From Bacteroidia bacterium (lineage in GTDB: Bacteria; Bacteroidota; Bacteroidia; SpSt-205), in contig BPGV01000001.1 in NCBI GenBank assembly GCA_026003215.1, forward strand, positions 919,001 to 983,000: a stretch of DNA of 64,000 nt. The letters are read 5' to 3'. Below the pieces are notes generated by a model, which worked only from the letters and a program-made list of their open reading frames with translations, had not been told where the DNA came from and ran no database searches. Made by a program: the position numbers and the translations under genes. Positions within the stretch are counted from its first letter, which is position 1; the number at the start of each line of letters is the position of its first letter. This document shows, piece after piece, positions 8,452-16,651 of this stretch.

Positions 8452-9609
8452 ATGCGTACTTGGCTACTTACCTGTGTGAGTATAGGGCTTGCGCAAAATG
8501 TAGGGATAGGAACGACATCCCCTTCTCACCGCTTGCATATAGCGGATATTTCGGCTACAGACAAAGGGCTATTGCGGGTAGAGGCGCTATCTTCGCCGTA
8601 TGGGAGCTTAGGTACCTTCTCGCCCACCGGCGTCTTAGGAAAAGTAGATAAAACCAACAACCCCACTCACCTCCTGCGTGGGGATTTAACCTTTGGCCCG
8701 GATGAAACCGATTGGCGCCTCATAGGCAACGCGGGCACTAACGCCACGACCCACTTTTTAGGCACCACGGATAATCAGCCCCTGGTTTTCCGCACCGACA
8801 ATACCGAACGCATGCGCCTCCTTACCGATGGTCGTATTTGGATAGGTACCACCGCTGACCTTACCCCAGCTAATAACACCGTCAATATTCGTTCTGCGGA
8901 TGCTACCGGCGCCCGGGCGCTTACCGCCCGTTCCGATACGATAGGCCTGTACGGCGAGGTCACGGCCGACCTGGGGCCTGGCATCGCAGGCGTGTATAGT
9001 CCTACGGCTACTGGAGGGATAGGGTTTTTCGCCCGAGGCAACGCGCTGAACACCTTCCCTACCACCATAAACCCGGCAGGTTTTGTGGCCCAAGGCACTA
9101 TCCGGGGGATAATGGGCGTTGCACGCTCTACCACCGAAACGCCACGTATGGGTGGGTACTTCACCAATAACGCAGCTACAACCTATTCTCGAGTGGCTGC
9201 CTATGACGGCACAAATGCCTACAAGGTACAGGGCACAGGTACCGTAAATACCGTCATTCACGATGGCGCAGGAGGCGTACGGCTGCTCACCGCTCCAGAA
9301 GCGCCGCAGTTTGTCTTTCAAGACTTCGGCCAGGCCCAACTGCAAGACGGACAAGCCTACATCCCCATTGAATCCAAACTCCTCCCCCATATCCGCATAG
9401 ACGAGATCCAAGTATGGGTTACTCCCTTAGCGCCATGCAGGGGCTTATATGTGCAAAAAGACCCAACAGGTAGAGGCTTTTATGTGCGAGCGCGGGCGGG
9501 CAGCCCGGCAGATATACCCTTCATGTGGGCGTGGAGTGCCCCTGTTCGGGGGTGGAACCGTTTCCCTCGGGTTTCTCCCCTGCCAAAGACCGGACGCGGC
9601 CAGCCCTAA
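8452..9609 (+). CDS. Exported tail-fibre-like surface protein, VGIGT family, copy 3
   Basis: The third paralogue, 385 residues. Signal peptide MRTWLLTCVSIGLA is followed by Gln and NVGIGTTSPSHRLHI. Shared blocks are HLLRGDLTFGPDETDW and GTTDNQPLVFRTDNTERMRL in the first 125 residues, TAPEAPQFVFQDFG before the C-terminal domain, and RGFYVRARAGSP within it. It begins 9 bases after copy 2. Its last 89 bases overlap, tail to tail, the 3' end of the amino-acid permease on the other strand, and no terminator hairpin is visible between them. Confidence 0.72.
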   Translation: MRTWLLTCVSIGLAQNVGIGTTSPSHRLHIADISATDKGLLRVEALSSPYGSLGTFSPTGVLGKVDKTNNPTHLLRGDLTFGPDETDWRLIGNAGTNATTHFLGTTDNQPLVFRTDNTERMRLLTDGRIWIGTTADLTPANNTVNIRSADATGARALTARSDTIGLYGEVTADLGPGIAGVYSPTATGGIGFFARGNALNTFPTTINPAGFVAQGTIRGIMGVARSTTETPRMGGYFTNNAATTYSRVAAYDGTNAYKVQGTGTVNTVIHDGAGGVRLLTAPEAPQFVFQDFGQAQLQDGQAYIPIESKLLPHIRIDEIQVWVTPLAPCRGLYVQKDPTGRGFYVRARAGSPADIPFMWAWSAPVRGWNRFPRVSPLPKTGRGQP

Positions 9610-11257
9610 GCCCCGAATGCCCATACCCATACCCAAAATACAACCCCAATCCCACCGCCGTCCATAGCCCCAGTCGTATCCAATTTTCCACATCCAGCTC
9701 CACGATTAGGTATAAGGCACTCAGCAGCCCAAGCATGGGTAGGAGGGAAAGATTATACCGCACAATGAAAAAACCTACAATCCCGACCAGCAGGAGGAAT
9801 ACACGATACTTCCACAGCGGCCCCCCCTGCGATAAATCCCCCAATGCAACAAAACCTTTGGGGTTCAAGCTATACGCCCAAAAGAGGCCCAAAAGTACCA
9901 TAAGGAGAAAAGGCCACCGACCGGGCACCTTCGGGACACGAAAGCGAGGCGCATACCCTACGGGCGGTTTATGATGGAGGTACGCCACCCCAGCACTCAC
10001 CACAGCAAATGCCATGAGCGTGCCCATGCTCGTCATATCCACCACCGCATGCAGCGAAGAGAAAAAGAGCGGAATCGCCACCGCTAAGCCTGTAAGCAGG
10101 GTAGCAATATGAGGCGTCTGGAAGCGCGGATGCACCCGCCCCAGAGCCGAAGGCAGCAAGCCATCCCGACTCATAGCGTACCATATCCGAGGCTGCCCTA
10201 TTTGAAAGACCAGTAGTACGCTGGCCATAGCAATTACTGCACTCACGGCGACTACCCCCATGAGGAAGCGTCGCCACCCTTCGCTAAGGGGAAGGTGCCC
10301 AAGCACATACGCCAAGGGGTCGGGGACCGAGAGTTCCTTGTACGGCGCCAAGCCTGTAAGTACCAACGCCACCCCTACATACAAAAGGGTGCATAGCGCC
10401 AAAGAAAGAAACATCGCCAGGGGTAAGTCTCGCTTGGGGTTGCGCGCTTCCTCCGCCGTGGTAGATAACGCATCAAAACCAATATAGGCAAAGAAAACCG
10501 CGCCCACGCCCCGCATCATACCGGCAAAACCATTCGGCATAAAATCCTCCCAGCGCGCAGGATCTACAAACCAAGCCCCCACAGCTATCACGAGGAGCAC
10601 AGCGCCTATTTTGAGGGCCACGAGGAGGTTATTCGCAAGGCGGCTTTCTTGAATACCGATATACGCTATCAGCGTAACAAGCGCCGTAATGCCCAAAGCG
10701 GGGAGGTTCAGGATGAGCGGCACGCCCAGGAGTCGGGGCGCGGCTTGCCACGCTTCGTAGGCAGCGCGGAAAGTAGGGTCGCCCGTAGCGAGAAACTGCT
10801 GGGCTTCTCGCCAGAGAGAAAGCGGGTCTTGGACCCAATACAAGGGCAAGGGCACACCCCAGCTGGCTAAAAGCGCCTGAAAGTAACCTGACCACGAGAT
10901 AGCCACGGCAATATTGCCCACCGCATACTCCAGCACGAGCATCCAGCCTACCATCCAGGCGATTACTTCGCCAAAGACCACATAAGTGTACGTATAGGCG
11001 CTACCCGAGAGCGGCACGCTGGAAGCCATCTCCGCATACGAAAGCGCCGACAGGCCGGCCACAATAGCCCCTATCACAAATACAAGGGTGACAGAGCTGC
11101 CGGCCATGGCGGCCGCCTCGCCTATGGTGCTAAAGATACCCGCCCCAATCACTGCAGCCACTCCTATCGCTGTAAGATCTACCACCGAAAGCACGCGACG
11201 CAACCGGGGGGCCGGGGCTTCCTCCACCGGCTTGCGCCGGAAAAGCTGGGCAATCAC
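9521..11257 (-). CDS. APC-superfamily amino-acid permease
   Basis: A 578-residue secondary transporter of the amino acid/polyamine/organocation family, probably importing cationic or neutral amino acids by proton symport. It has about 12 or more membrane helices. Family marks are VVDLTAIGVAAVIGAGIFST near residues 28-47 (unwound helix 1), SALSYAEMASSVPLSGSAY near 90-108, and FFAYIGFDALSTTAEEARNP near 270-289 (helix 6). The GTG start at 11257 overlaps the citrate synthase stop as GTGA. The C-terminal 25 or so residues are hydrophilic and encoded in the 89-bp overlap with copy 3 of the VGIGT genes. A paralogue is encoded at 32045-33529. The substrate is uncertain. Confidence 0.88.
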   Translation of the reverse strand: MIAQLFRRKPVEEAPAPRLRRVLSVVDLTAIGVAAVIGAGIFSTIGEAAAMAGSSVTLVFVIGAIVAGLSALSYAEMASSVPLSGSAYTYTYVVFGEVIAWMVGWMLVLEYAVGNIAVAISWSGYFQALLASWGVPLPLYWVQDPLSLWREAQQFLATGDPTFRAAYEAWQAAPRLLGVPLILNLPALGITALVTLIAYIGIQESRLANNLLVALKIGAVLLVIAVGAWFVDPARWEDFMPNGFAGMMRGVGAVFFAYIGFDALSTTAEEARNPKRDLPLAMFLSLALCTLLYVGVALVLTGLAPYKELSVPDPLAYVLGHLPLSEGWRRFLMGVVAVSAVIAMASVLLVFQIGQPRIWYAMSRDGLLPSALGRVHPRFQTPHIATLLTGLAVAIPLFFSSLHAVVDMTSMGTLMAFAVVSAGVAYLHHKPPVGYAPRFRVPKVPGRWPFLLMVLLGLFWAYSLNPKGFVALGDLSQGGPLWKYRVFLLLVGIVGFFIVRYNLSLLPMLGLLSALYLIVELDVENWIRLGLWTAVGLGLYFGYGYGHSGLRAGRVRSLAGEKPEGNGSTPEQGHSTPT

Positions 11258-12540
11258 CCGCGCTTAGCTATCGGCACATATTCACGCACCGCAGGCCCCG
11301 TGTAAATCTGCCGAGGCCGCACAATCGGCTCCCCAGCTTTGCGCATCTCCCACCATTGGGCCAGCCACCCCGCGAGCCGCCCAAACGCAAACATCACCGT
11401 AAACATCTCCACCGGTATCCCAATCGCCCGATAAATAATCCCCGAATAAAAATCCACATTCGGATATAGCCGCCGTTCTATAAAATAGGGGTCACTTAGC
11501 GCGACTTCTTCCAGTTTCTTGGCAATATCCAGCACCGGATCATGGATGCCTAAAGCGTTGAGGACTTGGTCTGCTGCTTGCTTGATAATCTTGGCTCGCG
11601 GGTCAAAGTTTTTATACACTCGGTGTCCAAAGCCCATGAGACGGAAAGGATCGTTTTTATCTTTGGCTTTATCTACCCATTTTTGCACATTACCGCCATC
11701 TGCCTTTATCATTTCCAGCATTTCTATAACCTCTTGGTTAGCCCCTCCATGAAGCGGCCCCCACAAAGCACATATCCCCGCGGATACTGAAGCGTAAATA
11801 TTGGCCAACGAGGAACCTACCGCGCGTACCGTACTGGTAGAGCAGTTTTGCTCATGGTCGGCATGCAAAATCAATAGTTTATCCAACGCATCTACCACAT
11901 GCGGGTCCGGCTCATAATCATAGGTAGGCATGCCAAACATCATATACAGGAAGTTTTCCACATAGCCACGTTCATTCCGCGGATAAATGTACGGATGACC
12001 CTTGCGTTTTTTGTAAATCCATGCTATCAGGGTGGGAACCTTGGCCAGTAGCCGAATGATATTTCGTTCTATCACCTCATCAGGTGCATAAGGATCCAAC
12101 GACTCGGGATAAAAAGACGACAGCGAACATACCACCGAAGCTAAGATTCCCATGGGGTGCGCGGAAGAAGGGAACCCATCAAAAAACTTTTTGATGTCTT
12201 CATGGATCAGGGTGCGTTCTTTGATTCGGGCTTCAAAGTTTTCCAGCTGCGCACGGGTGGGTAACTCCCCGTAAATCAAGAGATAGGCGACCTCCAGATA
12301 AGTAGAAAACTCGGCCAGCTGCTCTATGGGATACCCCCGATAGCGCAAGATTCCCTGTTCCCCATCTATGAAGGTAATGCCACTGATAGTGGCGCCAGTG
12401 TTTTTGTAGCCCACATCCAAGGTAATGTAGCCCGTGCGATCACGGAGCTTAGAGATGTCTATGGCTTTTTCGCCTTCGGTGCCGACGATGACATCCAGTT
12501 CGTGGGTCTGCCCCTCTATCTGAAGTAGGACTTTTTCCAT
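11254..12540 (-). CDS. gltA: Citrate synthase
   Basis: Condenses acetyl-CoA and oxaloacetate to citrate, the first step of the TCA cycle. The protein is 428 residues, the length of hexameric bacterial type citrate synthases. Visible catalytic segments are ILHADHEQNCSTSTVRAVGS with the active-site His, LHGGANQ, MGFGHRVYKNFDPRA with the second His, and YPNVDFYSG with the catalytic Asp. The ATG at 12540 begins MEKVLLQIEG, and a TATTTTCG box lies 4 bases upstream. It is divergent from bioD with 33 bases between the start codons, and is followed by a translationally coupled amino-acid permease. Confidence 0.96.
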   Translation of the reverse strand: MEKVLLQIEGQTHELDVIVGTEGEKAIDISKLRDRTGYITLDVGYKNTGATISGITFIDGEQGILRYRGYPIEQLAEFSTYLEVAYLLIYGELPTRAQLENFEARIKERTLIHEDIKKFFDGFPSSAHPMGILASVVCSLSSFYPESLDPYAPDEVIERNIIRLLAKVPTLIAWIYKKRKGHPYIYPRNERGYVENFLYMMFGMPTYDYEPDPHVVDALDKLLILHADHEQNCSTSTVRAVGSSLANIYASVSAGICALWGPLHGGANQEVIEMLEMIKADGGNVQKWVDKAKDKNDPFRLMGFGHRVYKNFDPRAKIIKQAADQVLNALGIHDPVLDIAKKLEEVALSDPYFIERRLYPNVDFYSGIIYRAIGIPVEMFTVMFAFGRLAGWLAQWWEMRKAGEPIVRPRQIYTGPAVREYVPIAKRG

Positions 12541-12544
12541 GCGG

Positions 12545-12552
12545 CGAAAATA
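12545..12552 (-). promoter_or_regulatory. -7 promoter box of gltA
   Basis: Reads TATTTTCG on the minus strand (one mismatch, C for T), 4 bases before the gltA ATG. Confidence 0.58.
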
Positions 12553-12561
12553 CGGACAAAA

Positions 12562-12569
12562 TACCTTTG
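12562..12569 (+). promoter_or_regulatory. -7 promoter box of bioD
   Basis: TACCTTTG lies 4 bases before the bioD ATG and 9 bases from the oppositely oriented gltA box. Confidence 0.65.
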
Positions 12570-12573
12570 GGGC

Positions 12574-13182
12574 ATGCAAGGCCTGATTGTGACGGGCATT
12601 CACACCGATGCGGGAAAAACCGTAGTGGCGGCCGCCCTTACCGCAGGGTTAGGCTGGACCTATTGGAAACCCGTACAAACCGGCACGCCCACCGACAGCG
12701 AACGCTTGCAAGCCTATGGCCTGCCCACCCTACCCGAGCGCTACCGCCTCCAGCTACCTGCCGCCCCCCTTGTGGCCGCCCAAGCCGAAAATATTTCCAT
12801 AGACTGGACCTATCTCAGCAGCCCCCCTCCGCAAAGCCATATAATCATTGAAGGCGCCGGCGGCCTCTTTGTGCCCATTACCTCAAAGTATTTTATGATA
12901 GACCTTTTTGCCGCCTGGAAGCTCCCCCTGGTGCTGGTAGTGCGCCCCTACCTCGGCGCCATGAACCATACTTGGCTCTCCATAGAGGCTATCCAACGAC
13001 GGGGACTTCCCTTCCTCGGGATTATCTTATGTGGGACCACAGGCGATGTCAGTGAAACGTACTTCCGAGAAACTTTTTCTCCGCTGGGGGAAATCCCATG
13101 GGATCCCCAAGCTCATCCGATCGCTCTCTATCAGGAAAGCGGCTTAGCCGAAACACTCCCCCCTCTATTGGGACTGCGCTAA
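12574..13182 (+). CDS. bioD: Dethiobiotin synthetase
   Basis: ATP-dependent enzyme that closes the ureido ring of dethiobiotin, the penultimate step of biotin synthesis. The 202-residue protein has the P-loop-like GIHTDAGKTVVAAAL near residues 6-20, YWKPVQTGTPTDSE near 30-43 with the catalytic Lys, and IIEGAGGLFVPI near 91-102. It is a little shorter than the 220-230 residues common in the family but all core motifs are present. No other biotin gene is adjacent. Biotin would be needed by the AccB protein encoded at 62382-62888. Confidence 0.92.
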   Translation: MQGLIVTGIHTDAGKTVVAAALTAGLGWTYWKPVQTGTPTDSERLQAYGLPTLPERYRLQLPAAPLVAAQAENISIDWTYLSSPPPQSHIIIEGAGGLFVPITSKYFMIDLFAAWKLPLVLVVRPYLGAMNHTWLSIEAIQRRGLPFLGIILCGTTGDVSETYFRETFSPLGEIPWDPQAHPIALYQESGLAETLPPLLGLR

Positions 13183-13188
13183 AAAGCC

Positions 13189-13196
13189 TACCTTTG
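13189..13196 (+). promoter_or_regulatory. -7 promoter box
   Basis: TACCTTTG, 4 bases before the ATG at 13201. A TTG at 13168-13170, 18 bases upstream of the box, could be a -33 element. Confidence 0.62.
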
Positions 13197-13200
13197 TCCT

Positions 13201-14091
13201 ATGCTACTGTACATTCTCTTGGGCATTTTAGCCCTTCTCCTCCTTTCCAGCATCAAAGTCCTGCCCGAATACCAACGGTTAGTGGTGCTGCGCTTAGGCC
13301 GAGCCCTTCCCCAAGCTAAGGGACCCGGCCTGGTAATCGTCATCCCCATCATTGACACCCCCATCCGCGTAGACCTGCGTGAGCGCATTATGGAAATCCC
13401 CAAACAAACGTGTATCACCCGAGATAATGCCCCCATCTCCATAGACTTTCTAATCTACCTGCAAATCGTCGATCCGCTGGCCTCCGTGGTGAATGTGCAA
13501 AATGTCTTTCAAGCTACGGAAGGGCTGGCAACGACGACCTTGCGGGCGGTGATTGGGGATATTGCCTTAGACGATGTGCTCTCCAAACGCGACGAGATAA
13601 ACCAAAAACTGCGCATTAAACTGGACGAAGTAACCCATCGTTGGGGCGTCCAAGTGAATGCCGTAGAAATAAAAGAAATCCTGCCCCCCGCTGAAGTTCA
13701 AGAGTCCATGACCAAACAAATGGCTGCTGAACGGAATCGCCGCGCCATGGTCACCGAAGCTGAAGGGAGCAAACAAGCCCAAATCCTGCGCGCCGAAGGC
13801 GAAAAAACCGCCCGCATTTTGGAAGCCGAAGCCCACAAAGAATCCCTCATCCTCAAAGCCGAAGCCCAACGAGAGGCCCAGCTCTTAGAAGCCGAAGGCT
13901 ATGCCCTCGCCCTCCAAAAAATCAGCGAAGCCGCCCGCCAACTGGACCAAAATACCCTCCTCCTCCAATACTTGGAAACCCTCAAAAACCTTGGCCACTC
14001 CACCTCTACTAAATGGATCCTACCCGTGGAAGTGACCGGCTTAGCACGGCAGGTGGGGGAGCTCGTCCAGAACCGCCCTACCTCCAAGTAA
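13201..14091 (+). CDS. SPFH/band 7 (stomatin-like) membrane protein
   Basis: A 296-residue membrane-anchored protein of the stomatin/prohibitin/QmcA group, thought to organise membrane microdomains and often linked to membrane proteases. Residues 1-20 form an N-terminal anchor (MLLYILLGILALLLLSS). The SPFH domain follows, with EYQRLVVLRLGRAL near 24-37, GPGLVIVIPIIDT near 41-53 and LRERIMEIPKQ. Residues about 165-245 form an Ala/Glu-rich coiled coil with repeated AEG and AEA steps. A partner NfeD-like protein, often adjacent, is absent here. It has its own -7 box and is followed by a lipoprotein gene 49 bases downstream. Confidence 0.88.
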   Translation: MLLYILLGILALLLLSSIKVLPEYQRLVVLRLGRALPQAKGPGLVIVIPIIDTPIRVDLRERIMEIPKQTCITRDNAPISIDFLIYLQIVDPLASVVNVQNVFQATEGLATTTLRAVIGDIALDDVLSKRDEINQKLRIKLDEVTHRWGVQVNAVEIKEILPPAEVQESMTKQMAAERNRRAMVTEAEGSKQAQILRAEGEKTARILEAEAHKESLILKAEAQREAQLLEAEGYALALQKISEAARQLDQNTLLLQYLETLKNLGHSTSTKWILPVEVTGLARQVGELVQNRPTSK

Positions 14092-14140
14092 GCGCCAAGC
14101 CTTAAACCTCCCCTCATCTCCCCTACTCTTATTTCTTAGT

Positions 14141-14986
14141 ATGAAAACCCATCGTCTAACCCTGGGAACGCTCCTTCTCGGAGCGGTAACATTCTTGTAC
14201 TTAGGGGGATGCAAAAAGAAAGAGACTTTTGACCCCACCGCCTTTCAGGAAGCCGCAGAAGACAACGCCCGCGTAGAAGCTGAGCAAAACTTTGTAGGGG
14301 ATGCTGTGGATAACCAAGCAGAAAATGCAGGTAACCGTCGCATAGCCGGTACGGACTCCACCTATCTGCCGGCGTGTGCCATCGTGACCTACGACAGTAG
14401 CCAGCGTCGCCTTACCATAAACTTCGGTTCTACCAACTGCCTGTGTCGGGATGGTGTCTACCGGCGCGGGAAAATCCTCGTAACCTTCTCCGGACCCCAG
14501 TGGCCCGCCGCAGGCGCCCGCGCCTACATAACCACCGACAGCTTCTTTGTCAACGACAATCAGCACATCGTGCAAAAAATCCTCTTCAACGAAGGCATAA
14601 ATAGCGCAGGCGAACGTATTATACGAGACACCGTACAAAATCATCAGGTTATCACCCCGAATGGCACCATCCAGTGGAGTGCTAAGCGTACCTTGCGCCA
14701 AACCGCCGGCCAAAATACCTGGCAGCGCTGGGATGACATCTGGTTGATAGAGGGGAGCGGACAAGGCACCTCCCGGCGCGGTAATCCCTTCACTACCCAG
14801 ATTTTAGACCCTATCAAGATCGTAGGCTCGTGTATCTTCCGTGTGCCGGTAAAAGGTATCTGGCAGCTCTCTACCCAAAATCATACCGTCAAAGTCAACT
14901 ACGACCCCTACAATAACGAAGCCTGCGACCGCGTAGCCTCCGTCCAAGTAGATAACCAAAACCCTGTGAATGTAACCATCCGCTAA
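14141..14986 (+). CDS. Lipoprotein of unknown function
   Basis: A 281-residue secreted lipoprotein. The signal MKTHRLTLGTLLLGAVTFLYLGGC ends in a lipobox with Cys at about residue 24, followed by KKKETFDP. The mature part is rich in Asn, Thr and strands, with CAIVTYDSS near 86-94, NCLCRDGVYRRGKILVTFSG near 105-124 and several Cys residues. The overall look is of the uncharacterised exported lipoproteins common in Bacteroidota; I do not recognise a named domain. It is followed by a strong terminator. The upstream 49-base gap has no clear -7 box, so it may be read from the SPFH promoter. Confidence 0.65.
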   Translation: MKTHRLTLGTLLLGAVTFLYLGGCKKKETFDPTAFQEAAEDNARVEAEQNFVGDAVDNQAENAGNRRIAGTDSTYLPACAIVTYDSSQRRLTINFGSTNCLCRDGVYRRGKILVTFSGPQWPAAGARAYITTDSFFVNDNQHIVQKILFNEGINSAGERIIRDTVQNHQVITPNGTIQWSAKRTLRQTAGQNTWQRWDDIWLIEGSGQGTSRRGNPFTTQILDPIKIVGSCIFRVPVKGIWQLSTQNHTVKVNYDPYNNEACDRVASVQVDNQNPVNVTIR

Positions 14987-15006
14987 CAAATCCTAACCAG
15001 ATTGAG

Positions 15007-15040
15007 GCCCTGACCCCAAGGGTCAGGGCTTTTTATTTTT
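15007..15040 (+). terminator. Rho-independent terminator
   Basis: A perfect 10-bp stem, GCCCTGACCC (15007-15016) pairing with GGGTCAGGGC (15020-15029) around a 3-base loop, followed by TTTTTATTTTT. It ends the bioD-SPFH-lipoprotein run and lies against the 3' end of the convergent flippase gene. The other strand lacks a U-tract after the hairpin. Confidence 0.9.
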
Positions 15041-16583
15041 AGGGTAGGTACTTCTTGAGGAAGGTCAAGCCCAAAGAGTCCAAGGCCATTTCAACTTCTT
15101 GTCTATCAAGGCCTCGTTTGTAGATAATAGCTAAGATCCCTATCCAAAAAAGGCCGCTTCCAAGGATGACTTGCCAGAGGAGCGGAAGCTCCCGTAAAAC
15201 CCATAGGTACAGGCAAGCCCACATCCCTGCCCAAAAAAGTACGAGCATAGCCCCTCGGCGTTGCAAGGCCGCAAGCCCTTCTCGGATCTCCCCGATAGAA
15301 AAGCCTACGGCTAACCCTATAAGCCCTATTCCCTCTGCTATGCCTTTCAAGCCCCACATTTGCGCTAAGCCTATCATACCCCACGCTTTTACCATGCCGT
15401 AAGCGATAGGCATATACACAAGCATAAGCAGGGCATAAAGAAGCGCCACTTTATAAGGCGCTCCTTGCGCATGTACCCACGAGTTACCTAACTGTCCGAA
15501 AGCCTGGAAAAGTCCCCCCCACATGAGCCATATCCAAACAAAGGTAGTCTTTTCCGCAAACGCCGGTCCCATCCATACCGAGAGTAACGGCTTACCTCCC
15601 ATCGTCAAAAAGAGGGTCAAAGGAAAAAGAAGCAGCCATACATAGCGAAAAATGCGTTTAAATAGGGCCCGTGCGCGTTCTCTTTCGCTGCGAGCGTACA
15701 GCGTACTTAGCTCCGAGAGCAAAGTACCCCCAAAAGCCCCCGGCACCAGCACAAAACGCGAAGCCAAAGAATGAGGCACACTAAAATAGGGCACTTCAGC
15801 CACCCCTACATACCGCCCCATGAGTATCCGCTCCCATTGAGCTAATATGCGTGTCAGCATGCCCGACAAAAAGACAGCCCAGCTAAAACCCCATATTTTC
15901 TTGAAGGCCTTCCAGCTAAACCAAATCCTGTGCATAAGGTAGGGCATGAAACGAGAGGCAATAAAAATATTAGTGCTGCACACTAAGCCATCTACGAGTA
16001 GATATACGCTTACGACCCCGATAAGACCATATCCCCCCAGTGCGACCCCTACACCGCCTAAGGCCTTGAGCAGGGTGCTTACCGTAGAAAGCCTGCCATA
16101 TATGTCAAATCGCCCGTGTGACGTAGCTACGGTCGCCGGCACTCCCCCCAAAAAGTTGATAAAGAAAGACAAGGCGCTTATCCTAAGCGCCCACACTGCC
16201 TGAGAGATATAAGGAAGGGGCGTATGAAAGAAATCCACCATAAGCCCCTCAGCCGCGAGCCATACACCTGCCGCACCTATAAGCCCGAATATCCCCTGGA
16301 TACTCCATGCGGTGCCCACCAAAGCATACGCCTCTCGCGTATGGCCTGTCGCCAGTGCCGCAGAAGTATGGCGGATACAGGTATAGGTTATCCCTAAGTC
16401 CAGCAGCTCCGCATAGGCGATAACAGTACCTATTAGGATCAGGGTACCATACAGGGTTCCCCCCAAAGTGTGGTAAAAAATAGGCGCTGTCCCCAGCGCC
16501 ACCACCAGTTGGGTTCCCGTAGAAATGAAGCTCCATAAGGTGCCCTGAGCCAGACGCTTAGCCAGAGGGGGCTGAGTAGCCAT
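15039..16583 (-). CDS. Polysaccharide/lipid-linked oligosaccharide flippase (Wzx/MATE-like)
   Basis: A 514-residue integral membrane protein with about 12-14 predicted helices, of the MOP exporter superfamily that flips lipid-linked sugars across the inner membrane. The start MATQPPLAKRLAQGTLWSF leads into helix 1, and GTAPIFYHTLGGTLYGTLIL near residues 36-55 resembles the first repeat of Wzx proteins. The ATG at 16583 is preferred over the longer frame, whose extra residues run into the tmRNA gene. A consensus box lies 16 bases upstream. It may serve the glycans made by the glycosyltransferases in this window, but the genes are not adjacent. Confidence 0.8.
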   Translation of the reverse strand: MATQPPLAKRLAQGTLWSFISTGTQLVVALGTAPIFYHTLGGTLYGTLILIGTVIAYAELLDLGITYTCIRHTSAALATGHTREAYALVGTAWSIQGIFGLIGAAGVWLAAEGLMVDFFHTPLPYISQAVWALRISALSFFINFLGGVPATVATSHGRFDIYGRLSTVSTLLKALGGVGVALGGYGLIGVVSVYLLVDGLVCSTNIFIASRFMPYLMHRIWFSWKAFKKIWGFSWAVFLSGMLTRILAQWERILMGRYVGVAEVPYFSVPHSLASRFVLVPGAFGGTLLSELSTLYARSERERARALFKRIFRYVWLLLFPLTLFLTMGGKPLLSVWMGPAFAEKTTFVWIWLMWGGLFQAFGQLGNSWVHAQGAPYKVALLYALLMLVYMPIAYGMVKAWGMIGLAQMWGLKGIAEGIGLIGLAVGFSIGEIREGLAALQRRGAMLVLFWAGMWACLYLWVLRELPLLWQVILGSGLFWIGILAIIYKRGLDRQEVEMALDSLGLTFLKKYLP

Positions 16584-16599
16584 ACGCGCGGATAGGGAG

Positions 16600-16607
16600 C
16601 AAAGGTA
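16600..16607 (-). promoter_or_regulatory. -7 promoter box of the flippase gene
   Basis: Reads TACCTTTG on the minus strand, 16 bases before the ATG at 16583, a longer spacing than for most genes here. Confidence 0.55.
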
Positions 16608-16634
16608 ACGGCCTGCCCTTTGGCATAGAAGTTG

Positions 16635-16642
16635 TATATTTG
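16635..16642 (+). promoter_or_regulatory. -7 promoter box of tmRNA
   Basis: TATATTTG, 9 bases before the mature tmRNA 5' end at 16652. This non-coding gene gives an internal reference for where transcription begins after a box. Confidence 0.7.
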
Positions 16643-16651
16643 TGAAACCTT

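Noticed and set aside
6002-9609. A prophage remnant suggested by tail-fibre-like proteins
   Set aside because: There are no capsid, terminase, integrase or lysis genes nearby, each protein has a signal peptide, and such VGIGT proteins are common exported proteins in Bacteroidota.
13740-13920. A DNA repeat array, from recurring GCCGAAGCC and GAAGCC units
   Set aside because: The units encode the Ala/Glu coiled coil of the SPFH protein and do not form regular identical repeats.
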